A stretch of DNA of 64,000 bases from Okapia johnstoni (taxonomy: Eukaryota > Chordata > Mammalia > Artiodactyla > Giraffidae). Made by a program: the position numbers and the translations under genes. The notes below the pieces were generated by a model. It was not told the DNA's origin. It saw only the letters and a list, made by a program, of their open reading frames with translations, and ran no database searches. Below are positions 57,146 to 64,000 of the stretch, piece by piece (within the stretch, counting starts at the first letter, position 1; every line of letters starts with the position of its first letter). The stretch is from positions 73,238,501-73,302,500 of the forward strand of contig CM044316.1 of assembly GCA_024291935.2 (NCBI GenBank). The letters are read 5' to 3'.

Positions 57146-57350
57146 TAGTTGACTCATTGGAAAAGACCTTGATGCTGGAAACGATTGAGGGCAGGAGGAG
57201 AAGGGATCACAGAGGATGAGATGGTTGTATGGCATCACCAACTCAATGGACATGAGTTTGAGCAAGGTCTGGGAGTTGATGATAGACAGGGAAGACTGGC
57301 TTGCTGCAGTCCATGGGGTCACAAAGAATCGGAAACAACTGAGTGACTGA
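57146..57350 (+). mobile_element. BovB LINE terminal fragment
   Basis: Only the last 205 bases, from 'agttgactcattggaaaaga' to 'gagtgactga'. No catalytic coding content. Confidence 0.92.
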
Positions 57351-58974
57351 CGACAATGACATGTGTTATAAAACTCTCCTTTTAAGGCAAAGTAATGATT
57401 AACACACAATAACAGGGTAAGGTTATACCTCTGCGGGAAGACAAGGGGAGAAAGTTGCAAAGAAGCATGCTGGATGTACCCATATTGGTAGTTTTATATT
57501 TTTACATTAAGTGGTAGCAATGTATTAGTTTGATTTATTATGACAATTTTATCTTATATGTGTTTATATAGTATGTATCAAACATTACATAAAACTTTTT
57601 TTACGTTATTGAAAACACCAGGTAATTTGAGGTGACAGATTTGAGTTTTCCCTTTTATGGAAAGGGGAAGACATAGCAAATCAATATGCCAAGACATTTT
57701 TGACTATGTAGTCAAACAATAAACAGAAAAAAAAAACCCTGGGCTAGAGCATTAAAATACTGCTCAGTATTTTGTCCCAAGGGCCCAGGTTATTTGAGAA
57801 TACTTACAACTGCTTCTACCTCAGCCTTAGAATACAGCAGGGATTAGTGGATGCAATACTCTAGACGCCTTTGATGCCATGTGCCCTCCTGGTATATCAT
57901 TTCCTAACCAAAATTTTCCATAGAAGTAGACTTTGGCATGCTGATTTTATTTGTTTTAAAAAGCCTCTTTGAAGAATAAAATTCAACTCTTAAAAGGCTT
58001 TGCTGTTAACTGAAGAGGACCATCTCTAGTTGTCAGACAGTGCCCTGACACATGTGGAACACAAGCGATCGATTATGTAAATGGGTAGACAGCTTTATGA
58101 AACACAGACTAGTGACCCTTGGAGCTCGGAGAATCAATTCTGCAGAACATAGATGGTTCCTGACAGCTTTTCCATGGGTTTTGTTTAACTGCAATGAATG
58201 CATATATACTGAATCAATATTTAAACTACATGCAAAAGGAAACATTTGTAGTAGTTTAATACTGAGCTCACATTCTGAGGTACTGTAAATGCATATTTAC
58301 CCTAACAGTCATTAATTAGATATAGAAGAGTTGTGTGGTCACTAAACATTTTATTTTCTGTTGAAGTTAATTCCTTTGAAATGGAGAAGATATAATGTAA
58401 ACTTTATTGGCACAGTCTTTACTAGTAAAATGCAGCAATAGACATCTGTCCCAAAGACATTTGATTGAACACATATAATCATCACTTACCTCGCCACAAG
58501 GATAATACAGCAAAGCAGCAGAAGAAGAGTTTATATTTTAACATCTCAAAGTACCCATTTTTGTATTTTCCACTACTTCAGGATGGATTGTACCATATGG
58601 CTTCCACATAAGTGGACCTGTTACCAATAAACTAGGACTGATGTGTAATTACGTTTTCAGTGATTCATCTGTGAAACACCCTGGGTTATTTTACATGGAA
58701 GCATCTGGTTCACATGTGTACAGTGGTTATTCTGTGGTGATTGACATCTGTATTCTTCTAATAAAGTCCCAGTTGCCCAGATGTGAGCCGTTGCTTTCTT
58801 TGTTATACAGACAAAACCTGCGTTTGAAAAATCCTTACCTCGACCCTGAATGTGAACACTTCAATCTTCTGCACACACAGACAGACACATACACACCCAA
58901 CTTGCACTGTGACTGGAACATAATATAAATATTTCATGCATTGTATTTCAGTTGTTGAACAGATGTATGTAGGC
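57351..58974. other. Low-repeat island, about 1.6 kb
   Basis: No interspersed repeat recognised. The 57960-58300 part has complex, well-mixed sequence with clustered CpGs (gcgatcgatt near 58068) and an open frame on both strands over nearly the same bases, which can occur in slowly evolving DNA. No splice-site pair supports an exon. Confidence 0.35.
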
Positions 58975-59118
58975 ACCTTTATCTCTTTCTATGCTTGTTT
59001 ATACCATGACATCTGTTTTAGATTGTAAGCTCAAAGAGGGCAGTGACCATGTCAATTTAATATTATGCAGACAATATCCAGTAAAGCATAATTCACCTTC
59101 AAATGTTTGTTAAGTATA
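58975..59118 (+). mobile_element. L2 LINE 3' end
   Basis: 'gattgtaagctcaaagaggg', 'cagtgaccatgtc' and 'caaatgtttgttaagtat' match the forward L2 tail. Confidence 0.5.
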
Positions 59119-59479
59119 TGTCCATTAAGATGGTGATGTTAATGACTTTAGGGAAAATTAGAGTTTATAATCTGACTGTAAACACCTTTTTGCACTTTAA
59201 GAAATATTTGCTGTAAATGGCTCAGCTTTCAATTTCACACATTATAATTAGCCAGGTAACACATAAAGCTATCTTGTTTTGAGCAGAACTACCTTCCTTT
59301 ATATTAGAATAATTCTATAGTGATGTGTGATACGAGATTTTCAGAGAGACAGAGTTCAAGGCAAGTTTCATAAAGGTGTAGGATTTTAGCTGAGGCTTCA
59401 AGGGTAAGTAGAGTGTAAGCATGTAATAATGAAGGAAAAAAAACTTTTGAGGCAAAAATAAAAAGGGAAAGAGGCACTG
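59119..59479. other. Unassigned DNA
   Basis: No gene or repeat recognised. Confidence 0.5.
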
Positions 59480-59700
59480 GTTAAAAGCATGGAGAGGCCA
59501 GCAGGCCTGGGTCCAAGTCTTGCGTTGGCCATTTATGAATAGTGAGAACTTGGGTGAGTTGCTCAAGTATCTAAGGTTTGGTTTCTCGTCTGGAAAATAG
59601 AAACCATATAGGACATAGGGTTGATGTGACAATTACATGAGTAAGGATTTTAACACAGTACTTGGCATAAGGAGAACATTTAACAACTGTTAACTGTTTT
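59480..59700 (+). mobile_element. MIR SINE, nearly complete
   Basis: 'ggcctgggtccaagtcttgc' (tRNA-related B box area), 'cttgggtgagttgctcaagt', 'tttctcgtctggaaaatag' and 'cagtacttggcataaggaga' in full MIR order. Confidence 0.7.
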
Positions 59701-60123
59701 TCTTGGAACATGTAAAACTTCTAGTTGGGATTCTTATTTGCACCAAAAAAGGTCAAGGCTCTCTTCTTAACAAGTCATCTTTTTACCTCTTAAATTATTC
59801 TCTTCAATTTCATGCGTGGCAGAGTGACATCAGAGCATAGTTATGTATCCTTGAATTAAAATATCAATATTTCAGTGAATAAGAAACTTCTCAATCAGTA
59901 AATCACCTTTGTTTTGTTTTTGTCCTTTTATTTGTCCTGTGCACACAAGGCTCAGATGCTTTGTCCATTCTGACTCTTCCTGAATTCTGTGAACAAAAGA
60001 ACCTTTACCTTGTCTCCAAGTTAATAATAACCATTTAGTTCGTGTTTAAGAAAAAGAATTTGGCGCATACATCAGCTAGCAAACACAAAGCAATTATCTT
60101 CTGTAATAGGTCAGATTTGTACT
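59701..60123. other. Unassigned DNA
   Basis: No gene or repeat recognised. Confidence 0.5.
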
Positions 60124-60338
60124 TGGGCTTAGTTGCTCGTCATGTCCAACTCTTCGTGACCACCATGAACTACATGTAGCCCGCCAGACTCCTCCGTCCC
60201 TGGGATTCTCCAGGCAAGCATACTGGAGTGGGTTGCCATGCCCTCCTCCAGGGGATCTTCCCCACCCAGGGATTGAACCCTCCTCTCTTACATCTCCTGC
60301 ATTGGCAGATTGGTTCTTTACCACTAGCACCACCTGGA
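60124..60338 (-). mobile_element. Bov-tA SINE, near full length
   Basis: Reversed: 'gcttagttgctcgtcatgtc' tail, 'ccaggcaagcatactggagt' body, head ending 'ccactagcaccacctgg'. An insertion of 'ctacatg' lies in the body near 60169-60178. Confidence 0.92.
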
Positions 60339-60654
60339 ATAATCTTTATTTTACTCTATTTTAATAAAGTTTTTAAGTTCTTTGTAATATGCGTATATAT
60401 TACTTTATAAAAACCTCAAATTGTTTTTTGTTGCCTGCATCCACTTGGATGTTATAGAATTTTAAAATTTCTGTATTTGAAGCTCAAGTTTTCATAAGAA
60501 GACTTGGGAAAATTCATTATATCTTTTTACCAAATGTTTATTTTAAGAAATAACTATTTCACCCTGAGGAACATTTTTTTTTATTATGATTCAACACCCA
60601 AAATAAGGAGAGAAAATAATACAGAAAATTTAGAGTCATAAGTTTGTTTTAATG

Positions 60655-60821
60655 TTTATTTATTTAGGTATTTATTTATTTGACCGTACCAGGTCTTGGT
60701 CACAGCATGTGGGATTTTTAGTTGTAGTATGTGGGACCTAGTTCCCTGACCAGGGATCAGACCTGGGACCCCTGCACTGAGAATATGAAGTCTTAGCCAC
60801 TGAACCACCAGGGAAGCCCCT
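60655..60821 (-). mobile_element. CHR-2-type SINE
   Basis: TTTA repeats at the left (reversed tail), 'tgtgggacctagttccctga', 'ccagggatcagacctgggac' and 'gaaccaccagggaagcccc' at the right (head). Confidence 0.85.
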
Positions 60822-61394
60822 AGACTCATAACTTTGAATGAAACCTAAATGTTACTCTATTGTCTTCTATCCTGAAAATGCAATACGATAATTTTGGACC
60901 TAGCAGGGAAATTCAGATGTGGAAATAACCTTTTAACCTCATTCCACCTAAATGTTGGATATTTGGATTGGATTTGTCTGGATATTGTCTACTATTATTT
61001 TAATGAAACTCTCATTAATATAAACAAATGTTTCCCTTAAATATTCAGTGCTCTAATATAGCAGTCAATTCCATTTTCTTTATGGGAAAAGTTGCTTGAA
61101 GAAAGAAAGCAGTTATTACTGTTATGATTAAAGCTTATTTTTAATCTTAACAGTCAACTATCTCTTCAGGAGTTACAGGAAATCACCATGTAGTAAACAT
61201 CAAATACCATTTTATATGTAACATGTTAATTTTTATGTGTACAACTGCAAGTACAAGTAAGCCTTATATAAACACAGATGTGTTCCTGACATCTAGATTT
61301 TGAACTTAAAATGTTTTTTAACCTTATAAATCAATACTTTGTACATCCTTGATCACAGCATGTTATATTTAATGATTGAAATACATTTTTGCTC
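60822..61394. other. Unassigned AT-rich DNA
   Basis: No gene or repeat recognised. Confidence 0.5.
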
Positions 61395-61500
61395 AGCTGG
61401 ACTGTGAGATTTTCAAATTCTGAGATTATGTTTTATTTGTTCATCTCATAGGCTAGCATAGTGCCTTACACTGAGAAAATATTAATTGAAGTAAGGAATG
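61395..61500 (+). mobile_element. L2 LINE 3' end
   Basis: 'ggactgtgagattttcaaat', 'gctagcatagtgccttacac' and 'aatattaattgaagtaagga' follow the L2 tail order. Confidence 0.45.
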
Positions 61501-63205
61501 TGTGAAAAACAGGTTATTATAATTATGTTGACTTTTAGTTCTCTTTAATATTTTCTAATAGTTTGTTTATATTGTAGGCTAAGTAGTCTTTGTGATCTGA
61601 GAAAAATCTATTATTCATAACATTTCTAAAAAATGTCCTTAGTTTGTTCAAAAACACTTTGTTAAGAACAATTCTTTCCTAAATCGTTAATCTCCTGTAT
61701 GTGGTTAAACTACGCAAAGACAACCATGGTTCCTGCCTTTCTGGAAATTTAAGATTCTTACAAATGGAGTTTTTAGTGCTCCTTCTAGTTACTTCCAAAT
61801 TTCTTTGTTACATTAATAGAAAAGTGTTCAGTGATAGATTAGGAAATGCCAAACATCTTTCTTCTTTTGCAGTTTGATGAGGGGGCCTATTTTTACAGAA
61901 AGCAATAAAAGAATGACAGCAATTTAAAATAAGATTTTGAAAGTTTCTCCGTTTCTCCATCCATAGAGGCCCAGTAACATTTTGAGAGGACTTTGAGGGT
62001 TATATACATATTTTAAGGGACATTATGATCAGGCTGTAGAATCTCGCTGACTATTTTCCTTGCATGTCTGTAGCCTGTTCGATTTTCATGGTTGTCTTTT
62101 GGGGCTGTATGTGAATTTATGGATGACAGCTTTTCCTAATTCCAAACAAGTGTTAGAATTTCTTGGTGTAACATTTTAATTTCTTTTTATGGTTTCTGAT
62201 TTTTGAAATCTGATCCCTCTTCTTCATTGGTTGTTGATGGTGAGATTGTGGGTGATAATTCCCTGTTGCTAACAGGAGTCACATTTCTTCTCAGAATAAA
62301 GGATACATGGAGCTGAAGATGTTATTTCACTTCTGACTTTTACTTGCAGTAGAAATGAAAGTGTAATTGCTTCTTATTTTTCCTTGTTGTTTCTCAATAA
62401 GCAGATAGCAGAAGTTTAAATTAATCAACAGTCCTAAAGCCTAAGTAATAATAACAACAAGAACAATGGTTTAATGAAACTTAAGTTAATAGAAAATCCA
62501 ACTAACTAGAGTCTTTTGAGTGTGTGTTTACTTAGAAGTTGACCAGCATTTGCTAGTGAGGGTTTTAGCCATGAGGATTGAAATACCATTCATTTAACCA
62601 TAGATCTCCCTTCCCAAACATTCCAGTGAAGTGGAGTATAACTAAACTTAGTGGTATTTGTGTGAACTTGTAAGCATATAAATTTGTAAACATCCAAAAC
62701 TACTTGGAAAAATAAGTTACTTCATAATGGAAAGTGAGCTAACTAGTGGTCAGCAAAAGTTGTAAGAAATTAAAATTTCCTTCCTTAAGTAAAAGTTTTA
62801 TGTGATTGCATTTCTAAGAATCTAGAATTGCCCTTCTGATCTGGAATGGTTTTTATTTTGTGCAAATTGTGTATGAAACTAGCTAAAGCTTTTTTCATGC
62901 TCAACTCGAAGAGAAAAAAGGCAAACACCCTCAACAAGACATTTCTTAGTCTATTTCAACACACACAGTTTGTTCTTTTAGGAATTGTGCCAAATTTTGA
63001 AAGAAACAGTGATTGTAAATCATAGTCCTTGTTCTCCAATTGCTTACAACATAAGTGACCAAAGATGTGCAGAATTAAAGTCTGTGGTTGATATTCCTTC
63101 CTTTGAAAAGTGGTTTCTATGTCTCTTCCCTTTAAATCTAGATGCGCTTTTGATGTGTTTGTAAACAGTAGAATGCAGAAGTGATGCTTTTGCTTTATCA
63201 GAGGA
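61501..63205. other. Unassigned low-repeat DNA, about 1.7 kb
   Basis: No interspersed repeat, gene or exon recognised. The 61950-62330 section is the most complex part. Confidence 0.4.
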
Positions 63206-63690
63206 TAAAAACCAGAGTTATCACTTTGCTGACAAAAGTCCACATAGTCAGAGCTATGGTTTTTCTAGTAGTCATGTATGTATGTGAGAGTTGGACCATA
63301 AAGAAGGTTGAGCACTGAAGAATTGATGCTTTCAAACTGTGGTGCTGGAGAAGACTCTTGAGAATCCCTTGGACAGCAAAGAGATCAAACCACTCAATCC
63401 TAAAGGAAACCAACTCTGAATACTCGTTGGAAAGACTGATGCTGAAGCTGAAGCTCCTATACTTTGGCCACCTGATGCATAGAGCCAACTCATTGGAAAA
63501 GATCCTGATACTGGGAAAGATTGAGGGCAGGAGGAGAAGGGGGCAGCAGAGGATTAGATGGTTGGATGGCATCATTGACTCAGTGGACATGAGTTTAAGT
63601 CAACTCCGAGAAATAGTGAAGAACAGGAAGCCTGGTGTTTTGCTGTCCGTGGGGTCGCAAAGAGTTGGACATGACTGAGCAACTGAACAA
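63206..63690 (+). mobile_element. BovB LINE 3' fragment
   Basis: Starts 'taaaaaccagagttatcact' and ends 'gagcaactgaac'. It retains the terminal coding block with GRRRRGQQRIRWLDGI (encoded about 63523-63570) through [11 protein letters not shown]. It is one of few copies whose frame passes the usual TGA position, because that codon here has changed differently (gatgcatag). Confidence 0.93.
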
Positions 63691-64000
63691 GAAATCAACA
63701 GAGGCACCTCATGTTTACAGCCCTAAGCTTTCATGGAAGAAGTCTGACTATCCTAGGCTTCCAGGCTTCAAAGAAGCCAGGCCACTGAAGAGTCTCCAGG
63801 AACCAGTCCTAGTCTTTCAGGGCTCCCAGCCAAGCACCAGATCAATGAAGACTGAATGATGCATTTGGTGGATGACAAGAAGTTTGTTGTGGAAGGGCAC
63901 TGGCTAGTTAGAGCCAAAAAGGCAGACATGAAGCTCAATAAGCCCAAGGGAGTTTCATAAAGCATGGAGTACACAATACATTGTGTTGTAGTAGTTTCTT
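63691..64000. other. Unidentified complex sequence at right edge
   Basis: Not a repeat I recognise. GC-richer than average, with one frame open from the BovB tail to 63859 and a minus-strand frame at 63768-63974. It could be a fragment of a retrocopy or a unique region cut by the window edge. No function assigned. Confidence 0.3.

Noticed and set aside
1..64000. A new multi-gene biological system
   Set aside because: Every frame of notable length is either transposon-derived or unsupported. Nothing indicates a gene cluster, defence system, phage or novel operon in this mammalian DNA.

Overview
This is AT-rich mammalian nuclear DNA from a ruminant, most likely a bovid. Eleven fragments of the RTE-type LINE BovB, about eighteen Bov-tA/Bov-A2 SINEs (tRNA-Glu head, BovB-derived tail) and two CHR-2-type cetartiodactyl SINEs lie over an older layer of L2, MIR, L1M, MLT1 and Tigger DNA transposons. 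That combination is diagnostic of Ruminantia. I find no complete host protein-coding gene, rRNA, functional tRNA, CRISPR array or bacterial feature. The window reads as intergenic or deep-intronic DNA.

Layout. 1-5 kb: L2, MIR and long unassigned AT-rich DNA. 5-7 kb: an L2 broken by a BovB. 7-9 kb: two Bov-tA, MIR and a C-rich tract with G-quadruplex potential on the minus strand. 10-14 kb: one BovB tail, a unique island, then a composite BovB insertion (12554-14106) with an inverted 5' piece and two stacked 3' ends inside one 13-bp target duplication. 14-19 kb: MIR, microsatellites, antisense L1 and a unique island with a possible micro-exon. 19-26 kb: BovB, SINEs and L2. 26-30.5 kb: two BovB copies in inverted orientation, one of them inside an antisense L1. 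30.5-32.6 kb: SINEs, MIR and a 29-nt poly(A). 32.7-35.1 kb: a near full-length Tigger1 between TA duplications. 36.5-40.5 kb: a near full-length BovB whose endonuclease/reverse transcriptase frame is broken. 40.5-52.5 kb: SINEs, (AC)20, two MLT1 LTRs, L2, BovB with a nested SINE, and a Bov-A2 dimer. 52.5-64 kb: mostly unassigned DNA with L1, MIR, L2, CHR-2, small BovB tails and an unidentified right end.

The only recognisable protein-coding content is transposon-derived: BovB endonuclease/RT pieces (the longest open frame is 257 codons, with the YADD active site) and a decayed pogo-family transposase. None looks functional. The features worth checking are structural: the composite BovB and its evidence for template jumping, the inverted BovB pair, a recurrent premature stop across BovB copies, the G4 candidate, and a few low-repeat islands that may be conserved non-coding DNA. 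I did not find a new biological system here. Family names rest on recalled consensus sequences, not on a search, and old-repeat boundaries are approximate.
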